Positions 1 to 8,424 are shown, counted from the first letter of the stretch. The stretch: 27,955 bases of DNA from Lachnospiraceae bacterium UBA1760 (GCA_002314775.1 DCHE01000046.1:1-27955); one strand, 5' to 3'. Notes: generated from the letters alone by a model not told the origin. A program made the numbers and translations.

Positions 1-927
1 GCAAGCTATTGCTTTAACGGTGACTACAGGGTGAGAGAACTAAGAAAAAAGGCTTTAAAGTTTATCTGGGTGGTTCCAGTTGCGGCGCTTTTATGCGTTA
101 TTTCCATGAACATAGTTGGACTGGATGACAACTTTCTGTATAACCAGATGGTTCAGCTGTTTACTGCAGGAGTGGCGACGGTTCCATTTATTATTGCATA
201 CATAGTGTACAAGGCATATTACGGCTCTGAGAAGACCGCCAATATGGAGAATGTAAAAATCAGGGGAGTTAAAACTGAGAACATAAACGGCAATGCACTA
301 CCATCGCATATCAATGACAGAATTAGTATAATATCATACTTTCAGAATTATTTCGGGCTTTGCCTTTCGGATCAGCAGGTAAACAGTATCGCCCAGTGCT
401 CATTTCAGAGTCAGGACTGGACAAATGAAATCCTTGCTATGCAGAGAAGCTACAGCTCTCCTGGAGAGTGGTATGCACAGCCTACAGGCTGGCTTCATCT
501 TTATCTGAAGGTTTATAAGAATGTTGTCATTAACCAGGATTTTCGTTATCAGTATCAGCTTTGTATGCAAAGCTTTGACAATACCTTCAGACAGATGGAT
601 TTCCTTAGGTACCAGAGTGTTGAAGATTGCGTGAATGAGATGAACAAAACTCAGGGTACAGACTTTGACACTATGACCTTTATGATGGTACACAGGCTTC
701 TTGAGGGAAGTGGCAGAAGATATCCGCTTCCTAGGCTGATGCAGTCTCCGGCAGGAAGCACTGCGTATGGCAATGGACAGTTTTCAAATGCTAATAATTC
801 AGCTGCTGGCGGTCAGTATTCGGGAAGTGAAAATAGTGAGATTTCAGACCTGGCAAAAAAGTACGATGATGACAGCCAAGGAAACAGCCAAGGAAGTTCA
901 GATAATATGGATTCCATGAAGATGTGA
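1..927 (+). CDS. Membrane protein of unknown function, probably 5' partial
   Basis: I do not recognise this protein. The reading frame is open to the first base of the window. The first in-frame start codon, GTG at 31, has no convincing Shine-Dalgarno sequence, so the true start probably lies outside the window. Counting from that GTG, two hydrophobic segments (about residues 12-31 and 40-62) form a likely membrane hairpin. They are followed by a soluble region of about 150 residues rich in Tyr, Gln and Phe, and by a low-complexity Ser/Asn/Gly/Gln tail from about residue 240 to the end. The gene ends in TGA followed at once by TAG. A GH3 glucosidase gene starts 24 bp downstream with no promoter or terminator between, so the two are probably co-transcribed. 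The tail resembles flexible linkers of surface proteins, but no function can be assigned. Confidence 0.7.
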   Translation, partial: ASYCFNGDYRVRELRKKALKFIWVVPVAALLCVISMNIVGLDDNFLYNQMVQLFTAGVATVPFIIAYIVYKAYYGSEKTANMENVKIRGVKTENINGNALPSHINDRISIISYFQNYFGLCLSDQQVNSIAQCSFQSQDWTNEILAMQRSYSSPGEWYAQPTGWLHLYLKVYKNVVINQDFRYQYQLCMQSFDNTFRQMDFLRYQSVEDCVNEMNKTQGTDFDTMTFMMVHRLLEGSGRRYPLPRLMQSPAGSTAYGNGQFSNANNSAAGGQYSGSENSEISDLAKKYDDDSQGNSQGSSDNMDSMKM

Positions 928-951
928 TAGGATGAAAGGAGCATTATTTTA

Positions 952-3549
952 ATGAAACTAAAGATTAGAACAAAGGCTAAATTAAGCAATGAGGTTACAG
1001 AGCTTGAAACAAGAAATGCCTACACCTCCTATAAAGCAGCAGTTGAAGGCATAGTGCTTCTTGAAAATGACGGGGTTCTTCCTATTGATTTGGGCAGGGT
1101 TGCACTTTACGGTGCAGGCGCAGGTATGACCATAAAGGGCGGAACAGGCTCAGGAGAGGTATTTGAGAGAAGAGCAATATCGATTTATGAGGGTATGGTT
1201 GACGCAGGCTTTGCAGTTTCAACCACTGACTGGATTGATGCCTACAGGAAATGCTTCGATGACGGTGAGGCTAAATTCTGTCAGGATTTTAGAGATGAGC
1301 TAAAGAGAAATAAAAAAGAAGCACTGAGTAATGTTATGGCCAATCAGTACCTTTACCCTGTAGGACCAGATATAACTGATGAGGATATTGAGAAATCTGA
1401 GACAGATGTCTGCTTCTATGTAATAGCAAGACAGGCTGGAGAAGGAGCTGACAAGAAGCTTGATACAAGCGAGTATCAGGTTACCGAGGAGGAGCTTGCC
1501 AATATTAAAAAATGTGCTGCAAGCTACAAGAAATTCATTCTTGTAATAAATACAGGCTCGGCCTTTGACCTTAGCTTCACAGAGGAGATTGAGGGAATAA
1601 ACGCAATCATTTTCTACTGTCAGCAGGGAATGATGGGCGGGGTGGCATTTGCAGATGTTGTGTCCGGAAAGGCTTGCCCTTCTGGAAGATTAACTGCAAC
1701 CTGGCCAAGGAAGTATGAGGACATTCCATTTGCTATGGAATACAGTCATCTTAACGGCGATGTAGCTGAGGAGTATTATAAGGAGGATATCTTTGTCGGA
1801 TACAGATATTTTGATACCTTTAAGGTAAAGCCAAGATATGCCTTTGGATATGGACTATCCTACACGACCTTCGAGACAAAACTCACCAATATTCAGAGCT
1901 TTGGAACAAAGGTAGTTTTAAAATACGAGATCAGAAATACTGGCTCAGTTTCAGGTAAGGAGTCAGTTCTTACCTTTATCAAGTGTCCGGATGGAGAGAC
2001 TCTAAAGGAAGAAAAGAAGCTTGTATGCTTTGGAAAGACTGAGGTGATTGAGCCGGGAGAGAAGAAGGAACTTACCATGAGCTTCGATATGAAGAGTGTG
2101 GCTTATTACGACACCAAAAAGCATAGTTATCTTCTTGACAAGGGTGACTATATTCTGAAGACTGGCGATGCTGAGAAAAATGCAGATGTTGCAGCCATCT
2201 ATCTTCCAGAGGATATTAAGGTTTCCCTCAATGTTAATATCTGCGAGGGCGTTGAGAGCTTAGAGGGCATGCTCGACAGAGAGAAGCTTGTTGAAAGACT
2301 CAGTGAGAATGTGAAAAATCAGGAGGAAGAGGCTTCTTCAAGGGAGAAAAATGCTTCCCTTGAGGCAGGAGCAATCCTTAGCAGCTATGAAAAGATGATG
2401 GATTCATTTGCGGGAATCGAGTCGATTACAATTGAGAAGGCTGCATTTATCGAGGAAGATACATACAAGTATGTTACACACGGAATTAAGCATTCCGAGG
2501 TGGTTGATGAGATTATGGAGAGGCTTTCAATTGAGGATATGGCAGAGCTTCTAGTTGGCGGAGGAATGAAGGGAAGACCTGGATACTTTGATGCACCTGG
2601 TGCAGCAGGCTATACAACCAGCAAGCTCCTTGATAAGGGAATTCCAAATGTATGCTTGGTTGACGGACCTGCGGGCTTAAGACTTCAGAGAATTTCGGTT
2701 CCAGTTGGCGGAAAGCTCAAGGGCACAGAGCCTATTATCTCCTTCCTGAAGTATTTCCCGGAGCCGATAAAGAAGGTTATGTTTGCGGATGCATCTAAGG
2801 GAACACCTCTTTATCAGTATGTAACCTCCTTCCCTGTTGGAACCTCACTTGCTCAGACCTTTAATGAGAGTCTTATCGAAGAGGTTGGCTCGGCAGTTGG
2901 TGCTGAGATGGAGGAATATGGAATTACCTACTGGCTTGCACCGGGTATGAATATTCATAGAAATCCGCTCTGTGGAAGAAACTTTGAGTATTATTCAGAG
3001 GATCCTGTAGTTACCGGAAAGATTGCAGCAGCCATGACAAGAGGCGTTGAGTCGCACAGAGGCTGTCATGTAACAATTAAGCACTTCTGCTGCAACAACC
3101 AGGAGGATAACAGAAACTTCACCAATGCAAATGTCACAGAGCGTGCTCTTCGTGAGATTTACCTTAAGGGCTTCGAGATTGCTGTTAAGGAGGGAAGACC
3201 TGGCGCACTTATGACAAGCTACAACAAGGTCAATGGTAAGTATGCCAACAATAGCTACGACCTTCTTACCAAGGTCCTTAGAAATGAATGGGGCTTTGAC
3301 GGTCTCGTTATGACTGACTGGCTGGCAACCGGTGGCGGAAAGGGTGACCATGCTCTTGCAATTGCTGCTGGAAATGACCTTATTGCTCCAGGTTCAAAGG
3401 GGGACGCTAAATATCTTATCGAGAGTCTTAAGACAGACAAGCTTTGCAGAGAGGATATTAGAAGATGTGCTTCAAATGTTCTCTACGGTATAACAACCTC
3501 AAGAATCTACAATGGATACCTTAAGGATATGAAAAAGAAAAACATATAA
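952..3549 (+). CDS. Glycoside hydrolase family 3 beta-glucosidase, inverted domain order
   Basis: This 865-residue protein is a GH3 enzyme that would release glucose or a related sugar from the non-reducing end of beta-linked oligosaccharides. The usual C-terminal alpha/beta sandwich domain comes first (about residues 25-260, with LLENDGVLP and the AGEG motif near 162-165). A fibronectin III-like domain follows (about 310-410). The TIM-barrel domain is last (about 520-855) and carries DGPAGLR, GRNFEYYSEDP, KHF and GLVMTDW. Asp789 in the last motif is the predicted nucleophile. The inverted order is known from beta-glucosidases of Butyrivibrio fibrisolvens and Ruminococcus albus. No signal peptide is present, so the enzyme is probably intracellular. 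An AAAGGAG site lies upstream of the ATG. The gene probably forms an operon with the membrane protein before it. The family is certain; glucosidase rather than xylosidase activity is inferred. Confidence 0.95.
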   Translation: MKLKIRTKAKLSNEVTELETRNAYTSYKAAVEGIVLLENDGVLPIDLGRVALYGAGAGMTIKGGTGSGEVFERRAISIYEGMVDAGFAVSTTDWIDAYRKCFDDGEAKFCQDFRDELKRNKKEALSNVMANQYLYPVGPDITDEDIEKSETDVCFYVIARQAGEGADKKLDTSEYQVTEEELANIKKCAASYKKFILVINTGSAFDLSFTEEIEGINAIIFYCQQGMMGGVAFADVVSGKACPSGRLTATWPRKYEDIPFAMEYSHLNGDVAEEYYKEDIFVGYRYFDTFKVKPRYAFGYGLSYTTFETKLTNIQSFGTKVVLKYEIRNTGSVSGKESVLTFIKCPDGETLKEEKKLVCFGKTEVIEPGEKKELTMSFDMKSVAYYDTKKHSYLLDKGDYILKTGDAEKNADVAAIYLPEDIKVSLNVNICEGVESLEGMLDREKLVERLSENVKNQEEEASSREKNASLEAGAILSSYEKMMDSFAGIESITIEKAAFIEEDTYKYVTHGIKHSEVVDEIMERLSIEDMAELLVGGGMKGRPGYFDAPGAAGYTTSKLLDKGIPNVCLVDGPAGLRLQRISVPVGGKLKGTEPIISFLKYFPEPIKKVMFADASKGTPLYQYVTSFPVGTSLAQTFNESLIEEVGSAVGAEMEEYGITYWLAPGMNIHRNPLCGRNFEYYSEDPVVTGKIAAAMTRGVESHRGCHVTIKHFCCNNQEDNRNFTNANVTERALREIYLKGFEIAVKEGRPGALMTSYNKVNGKYANNSYDLLTKVLRNEWGFDGLVMTDWLATGGGKGDHALAIAAGNDLIAPGSKGDAKYLIESLKTDKLCREDIRRCASNVLYGITTSRIYNGYLKDMKKKNI

Positions 3550-3620
3550 TACATACAGAATAATGCATACAAAATAACACATGGCAAAGGGGCTGGATAA
3601 TCACCTGAGCTTGTGAAAAG

Positions 3621-3653
3621 GAAGAGAGAGGAACGCCTTTCTCTTCTTTTTTT
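3621..3653 (+). terminator. Rho-independent terminator of the GH3 gene
   Basis: An 11-bp stem (3621-3631 with 3636-3646, one G-U pair) closes an AACG loop and is followed by seven T residues. It ends the GH3 transcription unit and separates it from the fructose operon. Confidence 0.85.
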
Positions 3654-3687
3654 GAACCATTTTTGACCCATTTTTGACCCATTTTTT
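3654..3687 (+). repeat. Three tandem 11-bp repeats, GAMCCATTTTT
   Basis: Three adjacent copies of GAMCCATTTTT lie directly after the GH3 terminator T-run: 3654-3664, 3665-3675 and 3676-3687, the last with one extra T. An eight-base inverted match, GGTCAAAA, occurs at 3715-3722. The role is unknown. They may be part of the control region of the fructose operon or a slippage product. Confidence 0.6.
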
Positions 3688-3707
3688 GAATTATGAATGA
3701 AAATGAC

Positions 3708-3721
3708 TGAAAACGGTCAAA
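3708..3721 (+). promoter_or_regulatory. Possible cre (CcpA) site upstream of fruR
   Basis: TGAAAACGGTCAAA matches the catabolite-responsive element pattern TGNAANCGNWNNCW at all but one fixed position. It lies about 130 bp upstream of the -35 box, far for direct CcpA repression. A single near-match in AT-rich DNA is weak evidence. Confidence 0.3.
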
Positions 3722-3810
3722 ATCATCCGGAAAAATGTCAATAATAATAAATACTTGATATAAAAAACGTGATATTATTCATAAAAATGATAAAAATAAC
3801 GCAAATAATG

Positions 3811-3850
3811 GAAGAAACTGAAAGAAAATGAAAGAAAATGAAAGAAAATG
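3811..3850 (+). promoter_or_regulatory. Probable FruR operator: four 10-bp tandem repeats
   Basis: Three exact copies of AAAGAAAATG (3821-3850) are preceded by a degenerate copy, GAAGAAACTG (3811-3820). The array ends one base before the -35 box of the fruR promoter. The 10-bp period would put every copy on the same face of the helix. DeoR-family repressors such as AgaR bind tandem TTTC-type sites, and the reverse complement here is a CATTTTCTTT series. The adjacent gene encodes a DeoR-family regulator, so autoregulation of the operon is the simplest reading. Confidence 0.65.
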
Positions 3851-3851
3851 A

Positions 3852-3880
3852 TTGACATTAAACAGGCATAGTGGTAATAT
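3852..3880 (+). promoter_or_regulatory. Sigma-A promoter of the fructose operon
   Basis: TTGACA (3852-3857), a 17-bp spacer and TAATAT (3875-3880) form a near-consensus promoter. TG at 3872-3873 adds an extended -10 element. Transcription would begin near 3887, leaving a leader of about 78 nt before fruR. Confidence 0.85.
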
Positions 3881-3964
3881 CAATACATCGGGGCAATACA
3901 GATATTGATATAATTGAGAGCTAGATAGTGAATGTACTTTAGTGAGTGAAGAGGGGGTGCATCG

Positions 3965-4720
3965 ATGCTTGGAGAAGAGAGACTGGAGACGATAGTTGAC
4001 ATTGTTTCAGAGAAGAAGAGTATATCAATACAGGAGCTGGTTACGATGCTTGATTCCTCGGAGTCAACAGTGAGAAGAGCTATCACAACTCTTGCTAAGG
4101 AAGGAAGAGTTAAGAGAGTTCACGGTGGTGTGATGGCACTTGAAAGTACATACACAACTGAGGATAAGGAAGTAAGCCAGAGAAAGGAACTTAACAAGGA
4201 TTCTAAGCTTATTATTGCCAAGGCGGCAGCAGAGCTTATCAAGGATGGAGATGTGGTTTACATCGATGCGGGGACAACCACAGAGCTTATGATAGATTTC
4301 ATAAAGACCGAGAGAGCGATGTTCGTAACGAATTCATTTTCACAGGCTATAAAGCTTGCAAAACGGGGCTTCACCTCCTGCATTCTTGGAGGAGAGGTAA
4401 AATCCCTGACTGAGGCAATCGTTGGAGAGGAAGCAATCTTCTCTCTTGAGAAGTACAACTTCACGAAGGGCTTTTTTGGAACCAACGGTGTTACTATGAA
4501 GAATGGTTTTACAACACCGGATTTAAGAGAGGCACTTGTTAAGAGTAAGGCGATGTCAAAGACGAGGGATGTATATGTTCTTGCAGATGCATCTAAATTT
4601 GATGAGATATCATCAGTGACATTTGCAGATTTTGATGATGCGATAATCATAACCGACAGGTTTAAGGATAAATATAAGGATGCCGCAAACATAGTTGAGG
4701 CAGAAGAACAGTTCATATAG
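3965..4720 (+). CDS. fruR: DeoR-family transcriptional repressor of fructose use
   Basis: This 251-residue protein has the standard DeoR layout. An N-terminal helix-turn-helix (about residues 6-57) includes SIQELVTMLDSSESTVRR and ends in KRVHGG. A sugar-phosphate-binding DeoRC domain follows (about 75-232), with DGDVVYIDAGTTT, the VTNS segment and ILGGEV. Members next to fruK and fruA usually repress the operon and are released by fructose 1-phosphate; that effector is inferred from context. The ATG follows an AGAGGGGG site at 3949-3956. The gene is first in the operon, with fruK 47 bp downstream. The 10-bp tandem repeats just upstream are its likely operator. Length and motifs are normal for the family. 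Confidence 0.93.
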   Translation: MLGEERLETIVDIVSEKKSISIQELVTMLDSSESTVRRAITTLAKEGRVKRVHGGVMALESTYTTEDKEVSQRKELNKDSKLIIAKAAAELIKDGDVVYIDAGTTTELMIDFIKTERAMFVTNSFSQAIKLAKRGFTSCILGGEVKSLTEAIVGEEAIFSLEKYNFTKGFFGTNGVTMKNGFTTPDLREALVKSKAMSKTRDVYVLADASKFDEISSVTFADFDDAIIITDRFKDKYKDAANIVEAEEQFI

Positions 4721-4767
4721 AGGTATATGTAACTTATGGGGTAAAAAATAAATGGAGGTAAAGGGGA

Positions 4768-5679
4768 ATGATTTACACAGTAACATTTAATCCATCGATT
4801 GATTACATAGTTGATGTGCCAAAGCTTAAGCTCGGCCTTGTCAATAGAACAAGTGGTGAGAAGATGCTTCCAGGCGGTAAGGGAATCAACGTTTCGATGG
4901 TACTTAAGAATCTCGGCTTCAAGAACAAGGCGCTTGGCTTCACAGCTGATTTTACAGGTGAGGCACTCAAGAAGCTTATTGAGGAGAAGGGCATTGATAC
5001 GGACTTCATTGATATCGATGAGGGAACTACAAGAATCAATGTTAAGATAAGAGCTGAGGAAGAGTCAGAGATAAATGGTCAGGGACCTGCAATCAAGGAG
5101 AAGGACATCGAAGCACTTTATGCAAAGCTTGATGAGCTTTGTGAGGGCGATGTACTTGTACTTGCCGGATCAATTCCTGATGCAATGCCAAGGTCTGCAT
5201 ACATGGATATTATGAAGAGACTTGAGGCTAAGAATATTATGATAGCTGTTGACGCAACAAGAGAGCTTCTTGTGAACGTCTTACCATACAAGCCATTTCT
5301 CATTAAGCCAAACAATCATGAGCTTGGAGAGATATTTGGTGTTGAAATTAAGGATAAGGACGATGTCGTTACTTATGCTAAAAAGCTTCAGGAGAAGGGG
5401 GCTAGAAATGTTTTAATTTCAATGGCAGGTGACGGAGCAGTTCTTCTTGCAGAGGATGGTTCACTCTTTAAGAGTGAGGCACCAAAGGGCAAGGTGAAGA
5501 ATTCTGTTGGAGCAGGAGATTCAATGGTAGCAGGCTTTATCGCTGGTTACTTAGAGAACGGCAGCTATGAGAAGGCATTTCAGATGGGTGTTTGCACCGG
5601 ATCAGCTAGTGCATTCTCAGAGGAACTTGCAACGAAGGAGGAGGTTATGGGCCTTCTTCAGGCAACATTTAATCAGTAA
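4768..5679 (+). CDS. fruK: 1-phosphofructokinase
   Basis: This PfkB-family kinase (303 residues) converts fructose 1-phosphate, the product of the fructose PTS, to fructose 1,6-bisphosphate for glycolysis. The substrate-binding PGGKG motif is at residues 35-39. The second PfkB signature, GAGDSMVAGF, contains the predicted catalytic base Asp251. The N-terminus MIYTVTFNPSIDY is typical of FruK and tagatose-6-phosphate kinase. The position between fruR and a fructose-type EIIABC gene favours FruK. Intergenic gaps of 47 and 50 bp without terminators indicate one transcript. A GGAGG site precedes the ATG. Confidence 0.94.
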   Translation: MIYTVTFNPSIDYIVDVPKLKLGLVNRTSGEKMLPGGKGINVSMVLKNLGFKNKALGFTADFTGEALKKLIEEKGIDTDFIDIDEGTTRINVKIRAEEESEINGQGPAIKEKDIEALYAKLDELCEGDVLVLAGSIPDAMPRSAYMDIMKRLEAKNIMIAVDATRELLVNVLPYKPFLIKPNNHELGEIFGVEIKDKDDVVTYAKKLQEKGARNVLISMAGDGAVLLAEDGSLFKSEAPKGKVKNSVGAGDSMVAGFIAGYLENGSYEKAFQMGVCTGSASAFSEELATKEEVMGLLQATFNQ

Positions 5680-5729
5680 TCAGGATAAAGTAAAAATCCT
5701 GGAGAAAAGGAAAAAGGAGGGTTACGGGT

Positions 5730-7799
5730 ATGAGAATTGTAGACTTACTCGACGAAAGAAGCATTTGCCTTGACGCAAAGGTTTCTTCGAAAAATGAAAC
5801 ACTCGACAAAGCTGTTGAGCTTATGAATAAGAGTGGCAAAATCTCGGACATCGAAGTGTATAAGAAGGGTGTATACGCTAGAGAGGAAGAGAGCACAACA
5901 GGAATTGGCGAGGGAATTGCTATTCCACACTGCAAATCACAGTCAGTTAAGAAGGCTGGTCTTGCAGCAATGGTAATTAAGGATGGAGTTGATTTTGATT
6001 CACTTGATGGTGAGCCAGTAAACTTACTTTTCCTTATTGCAGCACCAGACACAAAGGACAATATTCATCTTGATGTGCTTAGCAAGCTTTCAATGCTCCT
6101 TATGGATGAGGAATTTACAGCAAACTTAAAGGCAGCTAAGAGCACAAAGGAATTCTTAAAGATTATTGATGATGCAGAGTCTGATAAGGATGAGGCTGAT
6201 GAGGCTAAGGCTGATGTTTCAGCACAGCAGGGCGATAAGCTTGTACTTGCAGTTACGGGCTGTCCTACAGGAATTGCTCATACATACATGGCTGCTGAGG
6301 CTATTGAGAAGGCAGCAGCAAAGGCAGGACACAAGGTTAAGGTTGAGACAAGAGGCTCAGGAGGAGCTAAGAATGTACTCACAGCAGAGGAGATTGAGAA
6401 GGCTGACGGAATTATCGTGGCAGCTGATACTCAGGTTCCTATGGCTAGATTTAATGGCAAGAAGGTAATCATCGTTAAGGTTGCTGATGGTATCAGCAAG
6501 GCTGATGAACTTGTTGCTAAGGCAGCAGCAGGAGACGCTCCAGTATTTAGCGGGGCTGATTCCGAGAAGAAGGAAGAGGCTAGCAAGGGCAACGCAGGAC
6601 ATTCTGCTTATAAGCATCTTATGAACGGTGTTTCACACATGCTTCCATTTGTTATTGGTGGTGGTATCTTAGTAGCACTTGCCTTCCTTATTGATACAAT
6701 CTGTGGCTACGGTTCAACAGGTGGTGGAAACTTTGGTTCATGTACACCACTCTCAGCATTCTTTAAGTATGTTGGTGGACTTGCAATGGGACTTATGGTA
6801 CCAGTTCTTGCTGGTTACATCGCAGAGTCAATCGCTGACAGACCTGGTCTTGCAGTTGGTTTCGCAGGTGGTATTATTGCAGCCTCTGGTAATGCAGTTG
6901 CAGCAGCAGCAGCAGGAAATGGCTATCTTCACTGGTTCACAGACGGAAGTCTTAACTTCCAGGGCTTCCAGGGAATAGTTGCTAAGTACGGTTTCATGAA
7001 TGGCGGTGCAACAGTTTCAGGCTTCCTTGGTGGTATTGTAGCAGGTTTCCTGGCAGGTTATCTTGTACTTGGACTTAGAAAACTCTGTGACAAGTTACCA
7101 GCAGCACTTGAAGGTATTAAGCCAACACTTATTTACCCAGTAGTTGGTATCCTCGTAGTAGGAATCTTAATGATCTTCGTATTCAACCCACTCATCGGTG
7201 TTATTAACACAGGACTTGCAAGTATGCTTTCATCTCTTGCATCAAAGAACTTACTTGTAGTACTTGGACTTATCCTTGGTGCAATGATGGCTATCGATAT
7301 GGGCGGTCCAATCAACAAGGCAGCTTATGTATATGGAACTATGATGCTCTCCACAGCAGCAGAGCTTACTACAAATGGTGCAGCACTTACAGATCCAGCA
7401 GTTCAGGCTTGCTACATCTCAATGGCAGCAGTTATGGCAGGTGGTATGGTTCCACCAGTTGGTATCGCACTTGCATGTCTCCTCTTCCCTAAGAAGTTTA
7501 CAAAGGCTGAGAGAAACTCAACAGTATCTAACTTCGTAATGGGTTGTGGCTTTATCACAGAGGGTGCTATCCCATTTGCAGCAGCAGATCCAGGACACGT
7601 AATCCCAGCAACAATGGCTGGTGCAGGAGTTGCAGGAGCGCTTACAGCAGTATTTAAGTGTACACTTATGGCTCCACACGGTGGTGTTTTCGTATTCGCG
7701 ACAGTTGGAAATCCATGGCTCTACATCTTAGCATGGTTAATCGGTTCAGCTGTAACCTGCGTATTACTCGGACTTCTCAAGAAGAATGTGACAGAGTAA
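5730..7799 (+). CDS. fruA: PTS fructose transporter subunit EIIABC
   Basis: This 689-residue protein imports fructose and phosphorylates it to fructose 1-phosphate. The EIIA domain (about residues 1-148) has its phospho-acceptor His67 in GIAIPHCKS. An acidic Asp/Glu/Ala linker at 148-168 leads to the EIIB domain (about 170-270), with phospho-Cys178 in VTGCPTGIAHT. A second linker leads to the membrane EIIC domain (about 292-685), which begins with HMLPFVIGGGI and spans the membrane many times. The A-B-C order matches Bacillus subtilis FruA. A strong AAAGGAGGG ribosome binding site is at 5714-5721. The gene sits between fruK and an HPr gene, so a complete fructose phosphorelay apart from enzyme I is encoded here. 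Confidence 0.95.
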   Translation: MRIVDLLDERSICLDAKVSSKNETLDKAVELMNKSGKISDIEVYKKGVYAREEESTTGIGEGIAIPHCKSQSVKKAGLAAMVIKDGVDFDSLDGEPVNLLFLIAAPDTKDNIHLDVLSKLSMLLMDEEFTANLKAAKSTKEFLKIIDDAESDKDEADEAKADVSAQQGDKLVLAVTGCPTGIAHTYMAAEAIEKAAAKAGHKVKVETRGSGGAKNVLTAEEIEKADGIIVAADTQVPMARFNGKKVIIVKVADGISKADELVAKAAAGDAPVFSGADSEKKEEASKGNAGHSAYKHLMNGVSHMLPFVIGGGILVALAFLIDTICGYGSTGGGNFGSCTPLSAFFKYVGGLAMGLMVPVLAGYIAESIADRPGLAVGFAGGIIAASGNAVAAAAAGNGYLHWFTDGSLNFQGFQGIVAKYGFMNGGATVSGFLGGIVAGFLAGYLVLGLRKLCDKLPAALEGIKPTLIYPVVGILVVGILMIFVFNPLIGVINTGLASMLSSLASKNLLVVLGLILGAMMAIDMGGPINKAAYVYGTMMLSTAAELTTNGAALTDPAVQACYISMAAVMAGGMVPPVGIALACLLFPKKFTKAERNSTVSNFVMGCGFITEGAIPFAAADPGHVIPATMAGAGVAGALTAVFKCTLMAPHGGVFVFATVGNPWLYILAWLIGSAVTCVLLGLLKKNVTE

Positions 7800-7891
7800 G
7801 CTTGAAAAGATTTATAGAACTAAATCATTTTCATAAATGATAATAAATATAATAATTTGCATAAATAATAATTAATTAGGAGGATTTATAA

Positions 7892-8149
7892 ATGAAGGAG
7901 TTTAATTACGTAATCAAGGACGCACAGGGTATTCACGCTAGACCAGCTGGTCTTCTTGTAAAGCTTGCAGCAGGCTTCCCATGCAATGTAACAATTACAA
8001 AGGACGCTAAGGAGGTTAGCTTAAAGAAGCTTCTTGCAGTTATGGGTCTTGGTGTAAAGTGCGGAACAGAGGTTACTATCAAGGCTGATGGTGATAATGA
8101 GGAAGAGGCAATTGCTGAGATCAGCAAGTTCTTCCAGGAGAACCTTTAA
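7892..8149 (+). CDS. ptsH: HPr-family phosphocarrier, Ser46 replaced by Lys
   Basis: This 85-residue protein passes phosphate from enzyme I to EIIA domains. The active-site His15 is in GIHARPAG. Aligned with B. subtilis HPr, the region LKSIMGVMSLG reads LKKLLAVMGLG, so the regulatory Ser46 is Lys45 here and Ser52 is Gly51. Such a protein should carry phosphate but could not be phosphorylated by HPr kinase, and so should not act as the CcpA co-repressor. It may be a paralogue dedicated to the fructose PTS, with a canonical HPr elsewhere, or the general HPr of a lineage that has dropped Ser46 control. It is the last gene of the operon, 92 bp after fruA, has AGGAGG at 7879-7884 and is followed by a terminator. 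Confidence 0.92.
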   Translation: MKEFNYVIKDAQGIHARPAGLLVKLAAGFPCNVTITKDAKEVSLKKLLAVMGLGVKCGTEVTIKADGDNEEEAIAEISKFFQENL

Positions 8150-8180
8150 TTAAAAGCCCAAAAAACATAATAATGTTTAG

Positions 8181-8217
8181 AAGCTCCAGGGTGGCCAAGG
8201 CTGTCCTGGAGCTTTTT
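8181..8217 (+). terminator. Terminator of the fructose operon
   Basis: A perfect 10-bp stem, AAGCTCCAGG (8181-8190) with CCTGGAGCTT (8205-8214), encloses a 14-nt loop and is followed by a short T-run. It lies 31 bp after the HPr stop codon. Confidence 0.85.
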
Positions 8218-8319
8218 AGCTTTTATTTGCATGAGATAAGTGAAATGCGAATGCAAAAAAAGTGCGAAAAGAACGAAGCATTAGGGGGCATTAAAGTGAA
8301 TAAATATAATTATATCTGA

Positions 8320-8349
8320 TTGATAAAAATACCATTTGCGTGATATTAT
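8320..8349 (+). promoter_or_regulatory. Promoter of the yedF-like/araC pair
   Basis: TTGATA (8320-8325) and TATTAT (8344-8349) are separated by 18 bp, and TG at 8341-8342 gives an extended -10. It is the only good promoter between the fructose terminator and the next gene. The rest of the 300-bp gap is AT-rich and holds a leader of about 95 nt with a possible short upstream ORF. Confidence 0.65.
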
Positions 8350-8424
8350 AATAAAAGGAATCCTAAGGAACTGGTACCGAAAACTCAATTCCGGGTAATA
8401 AGGGGTTGGGTTAGGAGTATGTTA

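Noticed and set aside
3755..3783. Second promoter upstream of fruR (TTGATA and TATTAT)
   Set aside because: The spacing is only 12 bp and the region is very AT-rich; the promoter at 3852-3880 is far better.
3811..3850. Short regular repeats resembling a CRISPR array
   Set aside because: Units are 10 bp and directly adjacent, with no spacers and no cas genes; position next to the -35 box fits an operator.
7825..7840. Hairpin between fruA and ptsH as a terminator
   Set aside because: The stem is six AT-rich base pairs with no T-run after it; at most a processing or stability element.
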